Shown: positions 11,301-24,560, numbered from the stretch's first letter. The stretch: DNA of 64,000 bases from Icerya purchasi (GCA_039619475.1 CM077116.1:381138760-381202759), one strand, 5' to 3'. The notes: generated by a model from the sequence alone, not told the origin. Made by a program: numbers and translations.

Positions 11301-12289
11301 CTGAAGGTCATTTAACTTGCAAATTGCACATCTCCTGTCTGATTTGTTCGTGTTTATTTTAAATTTTAAGAACAAAATATAAATTCTAATTGTAAATAAC
11401 GAAAAAAATTAAGTTAGGCTAGAAAAACGAAAAAAAAAAAAAAGGCAAAATAAATAAGTAAATTTTGCGTATACGGCTTAACTAGAAAATAATGTACTTC
11501 CGGATTACTAATAGCAATGATTGCAAATCCGCAATTCAGCTATAGGTGCTCACTGTCTTTGTATTTACGACTTTCAATTACCCGATCCCATATGTAGTAG
11601 AGTTCGGTGAAGTATGCTTAGACACCCCGTCAAATCCGAAGAAATTCGCTGTCGTGATTTCGAAGACCTCGACAATACTAGTAGACTAGCAATTAAAATC
11701 GAAAATTTTGAAACCTATTTCGGAAATCGGAAGATAATTGAATAACATTTCTCCGATTAATATGTACTTTAATCGATTAAGTTTTTCGCTATGACTTCAC
11801 ATTCTATTATGTTTTTTCACCTTTAAAAAAAAATTAAAAAAACTTCGCCCAATATGAACTTGATAAAAATTTTTGGAAAAATGCACCAAGGGAGTCTGCG
11901 AATTTGCAAACGTTCGTGGCACTGAATCGCTCATCTCAGAACACCGCTGCTTGTTTGATGGAATAAAAGTGTGAAACTGGAACATGCAGGTACTCGGGAC
12001 TTCGGTTAAAGCTCCATTAGAATAATGGCTCCAGGATGATAGAATAGGCTCAGGATTTTTTTTTCATTTTTGGTCTTTTGTCTTATTTTCGTCTATTTTG
12101 GTAGAAAAATTTGATACATTGGTCATTTTGAACCCCGAGGTTTGAAAATTTTGAACATTTTATAATTTTCCTAAAAGTCACTGACCTGGAGCTGTCGATT
12201 AAAAAAAAAATAATAGCTTTTTAAGTGCCATAGAACGGTCTCAGGATTTTTTTCCGATTTTTCGTCTATTAATTTCCTTGGCGCTTTAT
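8332..12289. other. AT-rich non-coding stretch
   Basis: There is a run of A near 8717-8735. A (TTTATATACATA)n-type array at ~9416-9502 is listed separately. The sequence around 9720-9775 is locally GC-richer but unrecognised. Short open frames (for example 9376-9645, which translates the microsatellite, and 9968-10222) have no coding signature. Near 12040-12270 the phrase CTCAGGATTTTTTTTTC/CTCAGGATTTTTTTCCG occurs twice, ~190 bp apart, suggesting an old duplicated repeat. Confidence 0.55.
9416..9502. repeat. AT microsatellite with 12-bp periodicity
   Basis: Several units of TTTATATACATA followed by TATATATA-rich sequence. An open frame through it reads a Y/I-rich low-complexity peptide, which is an artefact of the repeat. 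Confidence 0.85.
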
Positions 12290-13357
12290 TGTATAGATAA
12301 AAGAAAGTCGTGTTAGTTACACCACTTATAACTCAAGGACGGCTGGACCGATTTTTATGATCTTCGATTTGTTGGATTTGTCTCCCCTCCGAATAGCAGA
12401 ATACGAAATTTAAAAAAAAAAATTTGTGAAGAAAATATGTACATTTTTTTTTTTGCTGTTTTTGGCCTAAAACGGGAGTTCACGCAATTTTTTAACCGTA
12501 ATTTTTGGAATTCACGAAAGGGCTTCTGTTTTTTTGGTTTTTTTTGTTTTATTTTCCACTGTACCGGCTTAAGAGGCCATAAAAAGTGCCAGTGACTTCC
12601 ACTTTAACCTATCAAATAAATCAGGCCAATCCCTCCAATGAGAGAATTAGGTCCGAGATACCAATTCTGCTGCGAGGATGTGCTAGGAAATATATAATAT
12701 CAATATCCGGCCTTTATGGCTACAATGCTACTTGACATTGCCCATAGGACCCTGGCTAAAGAATGTATTTCATATAGCACCTGGACACCATGGCAGCAAA
12801 TTCACTCAAGCACAGCCCATAGGGGTCCAGGAATATATAAAGCTTATAGCCCACACTATGGCGACAGATGCAGTTATGATGTTTCGTTTTATATTTTGAA
12901 TTTCGCTTTTAAAATGAACTTTTTAAGGGTGATTTTTCAGGTCGTTCTAAATTCCATATTATATATTGTAGACAGCTTCTTGCCGTCCAGGGTAATCGAT
13001 CAGCTTAAAGTTGTAAATTGTCATAGACAGAAATTTAATTGTAATTTATGATCCAATTCTGATAAGTCAAACCATTTCCGAGCTATTGTATAATTTAATA
13101 TGTTTGTCGTTTATGAACCATCTTACTGGGTTATACTGGTCTTTGTTATTAAGGCGAATAATTCCATTGCTGCCACGTGAATTATATTCATTTTAATGTA
13201 ATTAAAATACTTTTCATTTTAATTTTTGTACATGTATTGAACTTAATTCATTTTGAGTATTAATTTTATCTTAATAAAAAACTGAATTTAATTCAGCTAA
13301 TAAGTTAACACAACATTTACTTTCTGAGGCGGTACGAAGTTCGCCGGGTCAGCTAGT
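12290..13357 (+). mobile_element. Helentron-like (HINE-type) non-autonomous element
   Basis: The left part holds AACTCAAGGACGGCTGGACC followed by GATTTTTATGAT (~12332-12362), and the right end is CGAAGTTCGCCGGGTCAGC plus TAGT, ending at 13357. Both phrases are, from general knowledge, hallmarks of widespread Helentron-type repeats in insects, with the right phrase at the 3' terminus. The interior (12580-12870) has short internal repeats (GCCCATAGG twice, TAGCCCACA) and one open frame at 12716-13051 that I do not recognise, which may be captured or filler sequence. It is followed directly by (TA)n, consistent with insertion into AT-rich DNA. The exact left boundary is uncertain. Confidence 0.55.
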
Positions 13358-14220
13358 GTATATATATATGTCATATATATACATACATTTTAACCTTATA
13401 TTCAAAATTGCTCGCTCGCAAACACATTTTTATTCCTATTCCATTACTGGGCAATCATGTTTAAATTCAGTTTCAGTCTTTTAAATTTTGTGCTAAACTG
13501 AAAACATTCCGTCCGAATCACGAATGTTTCATCTCTCCATCCGACATCAGGCTAAAGCGTAAAATATGGATTTGCACACTTGTTCGGTCGAATAATATTC
13601 CAGCTTCTGTATATTTATGAGGGGCACATGTGTCGCGCTGGTTTTCGGTTATCGACTAGAGAATAGTTGAAATATTGTCATTTGAAAAAAAGCTAAAAAT
13701 GTCACTAGCAGGCGTAGTCGCTTCGTACCTTTCAGAACAAGTGCATTCGATATTTATCGACAGAAATTAATAGGTTGCTCCAGTGTCGTTCCGAAGTAAA
13801 GTCGGACGTGATGCAGCGATAAATTATTTCGTTGCTAAGAAGAGAATATTTCGGAGACGATAAATTTCGCCGAAATCTCGACCACTTTTTTCCCCTTCTC
13901 TTCTCTCTAACAAGGTACACGGATTCGTTTTCGCTCCCAATTTATTTCACTTTTCATCTAAAATTCGAAACGAAAATTACACGTTCAATTAAACCGTTAT
14001 TTCCGTTGATTTTTTCCTTTTCTCCTTTGATATTTTAATAACTGCTACGCGATATTATGGCCATTTTTATTTGAAAAACTAAAAACAATAACAAAGCGAA
14101 ACCGAAGATGCGTTAGGTGCAAAAATGTAATTTCAAGCAATGCATGTTCAACAAACATCCGATTTAATACAAAATGACACCACATATATCACGTTGTGAA
14201 TATATATATTAATTATAACG
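13358..14220. other. Spacer with no supported gene
   Basis: Starts with a short TA-rich tract (13357-13390). The rest is mixed AT-rich sequence; overlapping small frames on both strands (13732-13920 and 13832-14038) look random. Confidence 0.5.
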
Positions 14221-14224
14221 TAAT

Positions 14225-14606
14225 TCTTAGAATGTCCCAGAAAAATTTTCCAATTTTATGTAACGCAAAATGTCCCAAAAAAATGTCCCAATTTTATGTA
14301 ACGTTTGTTATATTTTATTGGATTTTTGTTATTGTTATTTAAAAAATGTCAAAATTTTATGTAATGAAATATGTAACGAAAAATGTAACGAAAAAATGTC
14401 TTAATTTTATATAATGAAAGTTAAATGTTAGAATAGGACTTTTGTGGTTATGTTATTTTTTTTTTTTTGTGTTGATGCCAGTAAGAATTACGTTGTAAAT
14501 TTTGATCATTTTATACAAAGTATAGAAGAGAAAGAGACAGGAATGAAAGCAAGAGGGGTCAAGGGGCACAGCCTCTTGCGAGGCCAAAATGGCCGAGTTT
14601 ATATAT
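14225..14606 (+). mobile_element. Twin-hairpin repeat family, copy 1
   Basis: The left part (14225-14425) is built from short repeated phrases such as AATGTCCC, AATTTTATGTAACG and AACGAAAAATG. From about 14393 it matches 37908-38110 closely: TTAATTTTATATAATGAA, TTACGTTGTAAATTT, GATCATTTTATACAAAGTAT, AGAAGAGAAAGAGACAG, GCAAGAGGGGTCAAGGGGCA. The end has two palindromes, AAGGGGC-ACA-GCCTCTT (14561-14577, one mismatch) and GGCCA-AAA-TGGCC (14582-14594), and then (TA)n. No coding capacity is seen. The class is unknown, and the hairpin end is reminiscent of Helitron-like termini but lacks a clear CTRR. Confidence 0.65.
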
Positions 14607-14645
14607 ATATATATATATCGTACATTTTTATATATATATTTTTTA

Positions 14646-14682
<37 letters not shown>
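14599..14682. repeat. (TA)n microsatellite
   Basis: Two TA blocks separated by a short T-rich interruption, directly after the twin-hairpin end. The same arrangement (shorter TA tract) follows the second copy at 38.1 kb. Confidence 0.9.
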
Positions 14683-14684
<2 letters not shown>

Positions 14685-14904
14685 CGTTTAAAATGTCAGC
14701 GAATAAAGTTTTTTTTTTTTTTTATTTATATAAATGGGCTCGGTGTTAGCACTGACTCAACTACATGAGCTTAGATCACTTACTCAGATTCTGAGGCGAT
14801 CGGAGATAGAGAGTATAAAGGAGGAGGGGAGTAAAAGCAAGAGATGGGAAGGAAAGGATAAAGGAAGCAAATTTTTCGTCATCAACTTCTCTCACTTTTA
14901 TCAA

Positions 14905-16340
14905 ATTACAGTAAAATTTATGAAAAGTGTATATTGATTAAATTAAAAGATTTTATTCAACAGCATAACGTAATCAACAAAGACCAGTATGGCGCTTTGC
15001 CGGGTAAATCAACAGAATTGGCAATATGGAATATTTTAAAAATAATAACTTATTATAAAAGCAATTCCTATTTGAGTTGCCTAATGACGCTAGATATAGC
15101 GAAGGCTTTCGATAGTCTTGATCTAAACAGTTTAATTAAATTATTGAAGGAAATAGGAATAGATTATAATGTACTAAATATTATTAATAAATACTGCGGA
15201 AATAGATATACTTATATTGAAATAGGTAACGTACAAAAGAAGCAAAAATTAGATATGGGTGTATTACAAGGGTCCGTGTTGGGCCCATATCTATGGAATA
15301 TAGTTTTTTCTCAATTATATAAGATAATATTATCTAACGATGTTAAGATATATACCTTTGTAGACCGATATTGCGGTTGTACTAGCAGATAGAAATGAAA
15401 AAGGTTTAGAAAATAAGATAAATTTAGTGTACATAGAAATAGCGAAATGGCTTAACAAATTTAACCTTAAGATTAACGAAACTAAATCTAATTATATGAT
15501 ATTTAATGAAAAATATACTAATAGACCATTAAATTTAGAACAGTACGGTTTAAATATCAACTATGTAAAACAAATAAAATACTCGGGAGTAGTAATAAAC
15601 AGTAATTTAAAATTTTATGAACAATTTAATTACATTAAAACCAAAATAAGCAAAAGTTCATAATAATATTTAATAAGTTGTATAATAACCAAAACTGTAT
15701 AAATTATAAAAAAGGAGTTACGTTGTATAAAAGTATTATTTTACCTAACATACTTTATAATAGTATCATATATGTAGAAATGTTAAAAAATAAAAAATTT
15801 CAAAAGATGTTAAAAAGCTTTCAAAGGCTTATAGCTATAAAAATGATTAAATCATATAGAACAATCAGTTATTTGTCAGCCATAGTTATAGCTGGTATTA
15901 AACCAATCGAATATGAAATACAAAAACATATAAGCTTGGTCGCAATTAAAAATAATATTAATATAGAGCATCCGTTCAATAACGTAATATATAAGACACC
16001 ATTTTTTAAATATGAGAATAAACTAATTAAAGTAAAACAAATGAATAAAATTATGGATAAATTTTATATAAATAAATTTCAAGAAATATGGAATAATTAT
16101 AATGGAATAACGTATCAATTTTTCCCAAGTATAATAGATAGATTTAAAAATAATCAATATACGCCAAATTTTTTTTAGTGTTCAATTTATAACAGGGCAC
16201 GGTCTATCTTAAAGGTATATTTATATTAATTTAAGATTTTTGGTTCTGAAAACTGTGTAATATGTAATTTTAGAGATGATGTTTTTCATATCCTACAAGG
16301 ATGCAATTATAATAATAATAATAATAATATACTCGGTAAT
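14905..16340 (+). pseudogene. R1-like reverse transcriptase, broken
   Basis: In order: KIYEKCILIKLKDFI (~14911), DQYGALPGKST (~14981), MTLDIAKAFDSLD (~15085, motif A with a catalytic-type D), DMGVLQGSVLGPY (~15253, motif B, with L for the usual P) and IYTFVDR (~15346). A single extra C after FVD, near 15366-15368, shifts the frame; without it the frame resumes DIAVVLADRNEKG, the FVDD motif C. The thumb and connection follow (KINETKSNYMIF; GVTLYKSIILPNILYNS), and the end ENCVICNFRDDVFHILQGC (~16248-16304) is the CxxC...HxxxxC knuckle. Additional stops lie at 15391, 15661 and 16177. It would have been an element polymerase; it is now non-functional. Confidence 0.8.
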
Positions 16341-16587
16341 TATGATATATAACACAACTTGTTCAAAATTATTTTAATGAATTTAATAAATTTACAATAG
16401 AAGAAATAAAATTCCGGAAAAATAATGTACATTTATATTAAGTAAATAGTAAAAATATATGTAGATATTGTAAAAAAAAAACAACAACTGTAAAATGGTA
16501 ATTAATATAATACCGGAAATACTTAATTGGATGGGTTATATTAATTCCGTTATTATAATGAATCAATATTTTTATTAAATAAATGTA

Positions 16588-16613
16588 CCCTACCCGAAGT
16601 TTCGGGAATAGGG
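16588..16613 (+). other. 3'-end stem-loop of the R1-like LINE
   Basis: CCC-TA-CCCGAA pairs with TTCGGG-AATA-GGG, giving two short GC-rich helices around an internal loop, immediately before the A-rich tail. Confidence 0.6.
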
Positions 16614-16645
16614 GAAAAAAAAAAGAAAAAACAAAAAAAAAAACA

Positions 16646-19600
16646 CAGTGGTAAATGCGATAAATGATTTTTTAGTTTCACACTGATAAATCGAATTTCA
16701 TCTGTAATTATTATAACTCGAAAAAAAAAATTACCAGTCAAAAAGGGGCCGACAAAATGATCTCGGTGAAGAGATAATTTTACATTATCTTCTTGGGTAC
16801 CACCGTATGCAAAGAGAATAGACTGCAAGTGTCGAACAACAACAGCGTATAGTAGAAAGTACAGGCATTTTTTTATGTTTTTTTAGTAAATAATTTTCTC
16901 TAGTCGCGTTATAAACAATTTTTTGCAGAGGAAAATTTCTCAAATATTAAATATTTTACACAGCAGACCGCCGTAGTAAGGACCGTTGAAGTTCGAAAGT
17001 ATCGAGATTTGAACATTTCAAATTTTCCCCGTTTCCGGAGACAGACGAAATCGATTTTCCGAAACAGTTCGATTCGATTTAGTGTTTTAAATTGTGTTTA
17101 AAATTTCATTTGTTCGAAATATTTACTTAGCAAACATTTAGGAAACGCGTTTCAGTTTGAATTTCATTTTCGTGAACGAAGAGAGAGTTTTAGTTTAAGT
17201 ATGGCAGTTTAAATTCTTTTAACCTACTTCAAGTGGTTAAGGCCGGAAAAATTTTCTTATTCACTCGCTACAGCATAAAAGTAAGCACCTCTCTCCCACG
17301 TGCCCGACTCATTCTTCCCCTAAACTCGCTAGTTCTTCCGGGAAATATCGCTCTCTCGGTAAATTCGTCGCAAAAATGAAATATAAAAATGATACTTTGT
17401 TTCTTATTTATTTACTTTTTTTTTAGATAAATAAGTTTTTTTTTATTACTTTTTTCATCTGATGGTACACGTCGAAACGGAAAAAAAAGAGTCATATGTA
17501 TACGTTACGTGTTTTTTTTTTTTTTTGTATTTTTTTGTTAATTTACAGCACTTGCCGTTTGTCTAACTGATAGGCGAATTCTAAATTAGTATTCGAATTA
17601 AATCGACTAAAATCCGAGCCAATGAGGTTTAAATTTTAAAATTTGAACCGGTTTCTGCTTATTTTTTTTTTTTAAACTAATGACCGACGCAATTTCGACA
17701 CTCCGTTAAGTACGGTAACTGCATTAATGCGGACACTTTTGTTAAAATTCCGGATGAGGAGTATTCGCATTTGCTTTTTTTTTTAACTCTACCGGGCTAC
17801 ACCGTCTGAAAGTTTTAACAGTGGACCGATAAATTTTCCATTAAAAATAAACAGCAAACTTCGAACTCCCTCAGATCGTTCCGTAAGGAGGCAAAATTGT
17901 CTTTTAAACGATTTTTTTATATCTTTTCTTTTTACTTAAAAAATTACCTTCATCGGTCGTTTCATCCATCGTAACACAGCATTTTACCAGTTCCCTAACG
18001 TTTTAATTTCAGTAACCTAATTTCTCGTAATTCACTTTCTTTTTCATCTGGCTCTCTCTCTTTTACATCTTTTTCATGAAATTTTTCTCGGTGCCAACGA
18101 TATAAATATTTTACAACTGTTATTTTAATTTTCTCACTTTTTATTCTACAGCCTAATTATAAACTATACAAAAGGGTCGTTGTGATTCGCGTTATTAAAT
18201 TAAACAAGAAAATTCATAAAATTATTTAATATTTTTGAAAAGTATATTTATTTACACGAAAGTGTAATTTACACGTAACTTACACTTGGCAAAGACCGTG
18301 AAAGCGATGAATTTATGTCTCCATGTAAAAAACTTCATAGTATTTCTCGCTGTTTACATTATTAGCATCATCCGCAAACAAACGACCACTAACTACGTCA
18401 ATATACTGACGATTCTGTACATTCTGTAAGGAAATCTGCAAACATTTCGTATGACATTTATTTTTCAAACATTATAGAAGAGACTACCATCTGTAAAAGT
18501 CCAGAGGGAGTGTTCTTATGGCGAAGTCTATCAACCTAACATGTACACGTTCTATGTAACTGCGAATATGTGAAAATTTTTAAACGTGGAAAATTCGTAT
18601 TTACTCGTAATTCAATAACGAAGAATTTTTACAGCTACAAAAAAGTGAGAAAATTAATGTATTGCCTACAGATAACATAAAATGTTTTAATTTAATGAAA
18701 TAGATGTAAAAGAGAGAAATGGAAAGAGAAAGTGGATTGATTGGGTTAGCGAAGTTGTGCACGACAACATTAGGGAACCGGTAAAATGCTGTTCTAGCGA
18801 GCGAAATGGCCGATGAAGTAATTGTTTAAGTAAAAAAAGATACAAAAAGAAGAAAAAAAAAGGTTTAAAAGACAATTTTTCTTTCCGAAGGAACGATCTG
18901 CGCGAGTTCGAAGAGTTTGCTGTTTAATTGTAATTCGAAAATGTGTTGACACACGTGAACTGACGTAGTAGTAAATTTCGAAAAATTATGAAAAATAGAT
19001 TAGAATTGTATTACATACATTGCTTTAGTAAACAATATAGCACAGTGTATAAAGTTAGGAAAACTTATCCATCATTTAGCACAAGAAATCGTTAGAAGAT
19101 GCTCGAATAAATTAGTACAGGAAATTAACTCTTCAATCAATCTGCGGTACTATTACACATAGTGTAATCAGCTTTATCGGAGGCCTTTGTGAAAGCCCGC
19201 TTATATAATAATATTCATAAAAAACCACTTGCTCCCCATCTACGTCGATGTTAAATACTTCAGACATACACTAAATCAGTTGCAACAGATTATCTCACCT
19301 CAAAAAGAAGAATCATTAGCACTTGTTTTTTACATAGGCGCTATTCGGCCACTTTTAATCAGAAACCACCTCCGTTTTATCTTACGAAATAGTCTGCGTT
19401 TAACAAAACTCCATCTGAGCAAAAGGAAATTTCCGCTTAATGTGAGAAGACCCTTGTACAGAACTATGTCATCTGCTGCGGGTTCCTCCACTTATTATTG
19501 GGGAGACTCCACTTACCACTGTCCCGAGTATTTTTAAGTGTCCGCATTAATTCGAAATTTAATATACATAACCGCAGTAATAGCCGTATTTAATTCGCAG

Positions 19601-22450
19601 TACACCTTTGATTTATTATTGTAAGGATACTATTATTAAGGAAATTCATAAATAATATTTAGCGACATAGGTGTCGTCGCTGCATTTAAAATTGTTGTCA
19701 AGTTTTTTCGTTTTTTTTTTCGGTTTTTTCTTTTCTTTCTTGTTGGAAAAAAATATGTAACGAAATTATATAATGAATTAATATGATAAATGTTAATTAA
19801 TCGATGTAATTTCGTAAATTATCTAGGAAAAAGTTTTTACATAACTTGATGCAGTAAATACTTTCGCTCGACGAAGAAAAAAAGTATACAATAATGAATG
19901 TTTAAAACGCGAAAAAAAAAAATTATTTCGAAGAATTTTTTGAGGGAACGTTTGATAAAAATGTTCTCCTCTCCTCATCGAGCACAATCGCTAATGGAAC
20001 AGTTCCGAAAACAAATGACTCGTATTTTACATCAACTGATAAAGTACCGTGATTATAATTAAAACGATTAATTTCTACATATACACCTTTTTTTCTAAAT
20101 GTTCTCTGGTTTAAGATAATTTTTTATATGCGCCACGCGTAATTTTACCTGACTTTTTACTATTTCTAGCATTTTACGATACTCTTCGTATTCTAGCGGG
20201 AACCTAGGTTATATTGTCGGCTCGATATACGCAAACTTCAATAGAATTCCGTTATTTTCGATAGTTTATTTCGATTCTTGTAAAAAATGTTTGACGTTTA
20301 AGCATTTAATGAAATACGGCGTCTGAAGTGGATTAATAACAGCCGTTCTAATCGTATTTGATGATATTCTTGTTTGTTAAGCGAAGCGTTGTGCAATCAA
20401 AGTAAATTAAATTTCTCAGTTCTCCTTTTTGTTTGGTTTACCTGGAGAGAAGTGTAATCTTTCCTTCGAATCGATTTAGTATTTATGTAATAACGCCAGA
20501 GTCCAATTCTAGCAGTTGCAATGGTTTTCTTCGATAATATTTTTGAACACTATCGTTTCTCGGATGCAATTAGAAACTGTCATAGCAAGCACTAGAAATT
20601 TTCATTCTCCCCCCCTTTCTTCTAATTCGTCTGTATATTCTTGCAGGAAATTCGACTATAGAGCTTCGCTGCACTGGATAAATGTCGTGTCCGGGGTATA
20701 TCTGACGCTGGTGAAAACATTAATATTAACCGTTCTAGACCACGTAAGGAAAAAGAAGAAAGACTGAAAAATAGAAAAAAAAGGGGAAAAAAAAGGGAAA
20801 AAAAAAGAAAAATCGTTATTATGGAAAATTTCTGAAAAGGCCGAAACCGATATCAGTCAAAATTTCGTTGCAGAACCATTCGTGAGAGTGTTCGGTGAAT
20901 GTCGAAATTATAATTACACGAAAAACTGCAGAAGAAATTCGATAAAAGTTTCCGTATTTTCAGCGCTTTTCTGATTAAGCTGTTGAATGTTTCGAATTTT
21001 CCGAAATAGGCCGAAAAACAACACAATGATAAAGATGAGCGTGTGAAGCTGATAAGATTACGCTGGGAAGGCAATTTTCGATAAAAGTAACTTGGAATAA
21101 AAACGCCAGATGTATTTAGAGCATTTTCGTTTATGTCGGCGGCGAAAAATAAAAAATATGCCAGAAATCAGTCCACTGGATGGGAAACATCGAAGCTGGA
21201 TGACAAATCGATGCTTAGCCCCCTAGCCGGTTAGCATCGTTAAAGCTCGGACGAGCAACGATCATAAAACATTTAAATCTCGCAAACTTTATCGCGTCTT
21301 TTATTGCATTTCATTCCTCTTCCTTGCCGGGCCGTCAGTTTGCCTCTATATAGATTTCAAAACTAGGTCGATAAATTCTTCGTAAAAATTTAACAGCTTC
21401 CTTTATCTGAAAAATTTCGGGAACTCGGCTTTTTTTCTCCCATTTCCACTACGTCGTCACTATATATTTTCACGCTGCCGTTAAACGATTTTCATAGTCG
21501 TTTGACTTCAAATCATCGATACAAATTTTCTCATGTGCAAATTCGAACGGGTAAATGTTAACCTTTTTTTGCTTTTTTTTTTTGCTTTTTTTTTGTTTTT
21601 TTTTTTTTTTTGTTTGCATCATTTCGCTTACTGATTTTACAAATGTCTTTCGTTTTTCATCATTTTTATATTTTATTAACAAAATTTTCTTACATATAAA
21701 ATTCAGTTTCGGTAAGTTTCGTCAGCATTGTTGTATTTTGTTTATTGGTCAAGCGCATAATCTGCAAATTATGCGGAACAACGGTTTTCAAATTTTTAAA
21801 CAGAAATTTGTTCCAGACTTTACCCTCTTTTGTTACGATACTTGGAAGGAAAATTTCGACGGGTTTTCTGAAGATTTGAAACGGCTCAATTTTTTTAATC
21901 ATTTAATACTTTAAATCTGCAAAGCAAGTATCAGCCTGTTCAGAAAAGAGAAAAGAACTTGGTCGCAGTCTGCATCGACTTTGCTCTTTAACTTTAAAAA
22001 TAAAACAAATACCTTACCCTATCGACGAACAAAATTAGTATTAAATAATTTTTAATAGAAATTAAAATAACTTACTTTAGAAGAGCCAGTTTGGCGCAGC
22101 TATACTAAAGTGCTGTGATAATCGGCCAGAGCAGTGGTGTGACAACCCTAATGAAATGCAGATAATGCAACTATGCTTGCGCTTAAAGCAGTAGGCTGAC
22201 TAGATCTTTACATTTGATCTAATAAAACCTGTAATAATCATTTAGGCTCTATTTTGTCTGCTAGTATCGACAGAGGATAAATGTTAACATTTTAATAAGC
22301 CAAGTTTTTACAAAACTGCAGGACAAGAAAGACAAAATGGTAAGCAAAACACTTTATAAAATTAGCATTTTAAGGCAACTGCACTGATTTTTTTTCTGTT
22401 GTTTTCCAGAAATTCTTGTTAATTTATAAAATTGAAAGTTTCAGTCCTTG
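16646..22450. other. Long AT-rich stretch without a supported gene
   Basis: Contains T-rich tracts (for example 17512-17527, 17401-17423 and 21567-21616) and mixed sequence. A 102-codon frame at 19229-19537 and a 119-codon frame at 21555-21914 (starting in poly-T) have no motif I recognise and no convincing codon bias. A purine-rich patch (20755-20812, AAAAAGGGG-type) is low complexity. I see no tRNA-like or LINE-like signal here. Confidence 0.5.
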
Positions 22451-22454
22451 TGCA

Positions 22455-23195
22455 TTCGGTAAATTTTTAATGAGATACCGTCGTGTCTTCCGAAAATTAT
22501 CTGAGGTGGTTTAGATATTCGCCGTCTATTTTAATACACCTGCCGTATCCTAATTTAAATTCTTGAATACGGTTTCCAATGCGCAGATAAATCATGTCGG
22601 CGAGATGGTATCACCTTGTCTAACTCCTCGTTTTACTGGGATTTTTTCCGTTTTGTTCCAAGCGGAGCTGTAAATATTCCTAATAATGTTAATATATATT
22701 GATCCCAGTGAATATTTAACGAATTTAGTACTGCCCAGACTTCCACTGAATTGCGGACACCTTCTCATAATCCGCGAAGGCTATGTATAATTCCATATTG
22801 TACTGTATCAATGTTGTAATTGTTAACAGGCGGTGTCATTTGTACTAAATCCGAAGCCAGCCTGCTCTCTCGATTGATTAAAGTCAATTTGTTGTGTTAG
22901 TCGGTTCATTATTACACGAGTAAATAATTTTTGTATATTTGCGACAATAAACTAATCGCTCTATAGCTATTCAAATTTTGCGCTTTTTAAATGTAAAAGC
23001 ACTACTTCCGCATCGGTCCGTGTTGTCGGGAAAGTGTTTCTTTTGAAACATCGATTGGAAAGCTGACAAAATTTAGCAGCATATTTTCACCGTGTTTAAT
23101 CATCTCTGACAGGATCTCTCTCGGTGCTTTGTTATTTTTTAATGCTTGAAGCGCGTTTCTTACTTCATCTTTATCCATTTTCGCCAACATGACAG
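22455..23195 (-). pseudogene. RTE-like LINE reverse transcriptase fragment
   Basis: Minus-strand pieces in order: MDKDEVRNALQALKNNKAP (~23178-23122), ILSEMIKHGENMLLNFV (~23115-23065), TQQIDFNQSREQAGF (~22900-22855), KIPVKRGVRQGDTISP (~22645-22600) and IDGEYLNHLR (~22535-22505). This follows the RTE/BovB-type order: ALK.NKAPGED, SRE.AGFR, RGVRQGDTISP, GEYLNHLRFADD. The segment is full of frameshifts, and the catalytic FADD is not preserved (the sequence after NHLR reads a stop). There is no endonuclease, so it is 5' and 3' truncated. Confidence 0.72.
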
Positions 23196-23199
23196 CAAT

Positions 23200-24560
23200 A
23201 TTCTAACTATATAAAAAGTTTATCTATAATAATCGTATGAAATTATTCTCGATTGTTAACACATAATCTAAAACTCTCTGATTGTACGACAACATTTTTA
23301 TATTACAAGAAAATTTATTCTCTGTCGTGGTTTAGGTTTCGACGGGAAATCGATTATGTTCAACGTTTTAAACTGAAAAAATCTTGTTTAAGTTGTTCTT
23401 GCAAGCCTATTATATGCACTTAAACCAAGTGCGCAGCTATTTTTAATACCATAAACATATTTTACCTTCTTTCTAACAACTGTATCAGGTTTATTCATTG
23501 TTGCGAGTTTTGTTCGTTTAATTTAGACACCAAAATTAGTAGCTTTTTTTATTGTACCCATTGCCCGCATTGATATAACGAATAAGCAAATGAACCGCGA
23601 CGACTTAACGAAATACCGAACGTTCAGAAATATTACGCTTAATATTTGCGAAATAAAAAATTTAATTAATCTTTACATTTTATATATCGATTAATTTTAA
23701 TTTTATAATTAAACCCGACTGTTTAGTGAAAAATTATTCTCCACTTATGGGGGAATTTTCAGTGATTGAACAATATGTCAAGTATCGCTAAAGACCACTT
23801 CACTGGTAGACATTATTCGCGAAATAAGAAGAAAAAAAGTAAGAATATGAGCGAGTCGCATAGAATACCAAATGACAGTTGGGGCTATAAAATTCTACAT
23901 AGACTCCCAAGGAAAAGGGTAAAAGAACGTGGTAAATAGCATATGTTGATTTATTAAAAACAGACCATTTACAGTTCAGTAGGAACACACTGAATAAACT
24001 TGACTGAAACTTTGACAAAAGTATAATTATCATGAATATTTATTATATAATATATAATGGTCAGTATTAGGAATAATAATAATAATAATGATAATAAAAT
24101 CTATTCACACCGAATTATTCAAATCAAGACAAAAGTCTCAAGATCCGCCATCTTTTCTCACACCATCGAATTAGTCGAATCGATTAATTTATATTTACGA
24201 TTTTTTATTAAGAACTGAAATGGTCACGCGTAAAGATTATTACACTCACATCCGCAGCTTTTGTATCATTTATTGCCAGGTATGTTACTTGGCAAAAAAA
24301 CATTTTATGATTTCGTTTTTTGCTGACAAGTAAAGTACAGTTTATAAATCTGTTCAATATAGTTTCAGAAGATTTAAACAAAATCAACTCAACATTTTTT
24401 CCAAGTTAAATTTACTTTGTTCTTAATCGAATTATTTATGGCGCACATTATTATTTGGTATTAATTATACTGGCATACATATATATATATATAAGATTTA
24501 TAAATAACATAATAATTTTTAATATTTAGGTTAAAATTATTTTCTTCCATTTCTGTATTA
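23200..24560. other. AT-rich spacer, nothing recognised
   Basis: Mixed AT-rich sequence with a short (AAT)n run near 24073-24090 and a short (AT)n run at 24479-24493. No coding motif, RNA gene or repeat family is recognised. Confidence 0.5.

Larger units (their letters stand above)
14905..16645 (+). mobile_element. R1-like LINE, 5'-truncated relic with 3' hairpin and A-rich tail
   Basis: Begins inside the reverse transcriptase and ends after a 3' UTR with a hairpin (16588-16613) and an A-rich tail (about 16614-16645). Very AT-rich codon use. No RNase H is seen, and the layout RT - thumb - zinc knuckle fits the R1/Jockey side of LINE diversity. Boundaries are approximate because the left end fades into unrelated sequence. 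Confidence 0.72.

Noticed and set aside
19229..19537. 102-codon open frame as a gene
   Set aside because: No motif, no codon bias distinct from surroundings, and no supporting signals; length is within chance for a 64-kb window.
21555..21914. 119-codon frame beginning MLTFFCFFFLLFFCFFFFFV as a membrane protein
   Set aside because: The hydrophobic start is simply the translation of a poly-T tract; the opposite strand gives poly-Lys.
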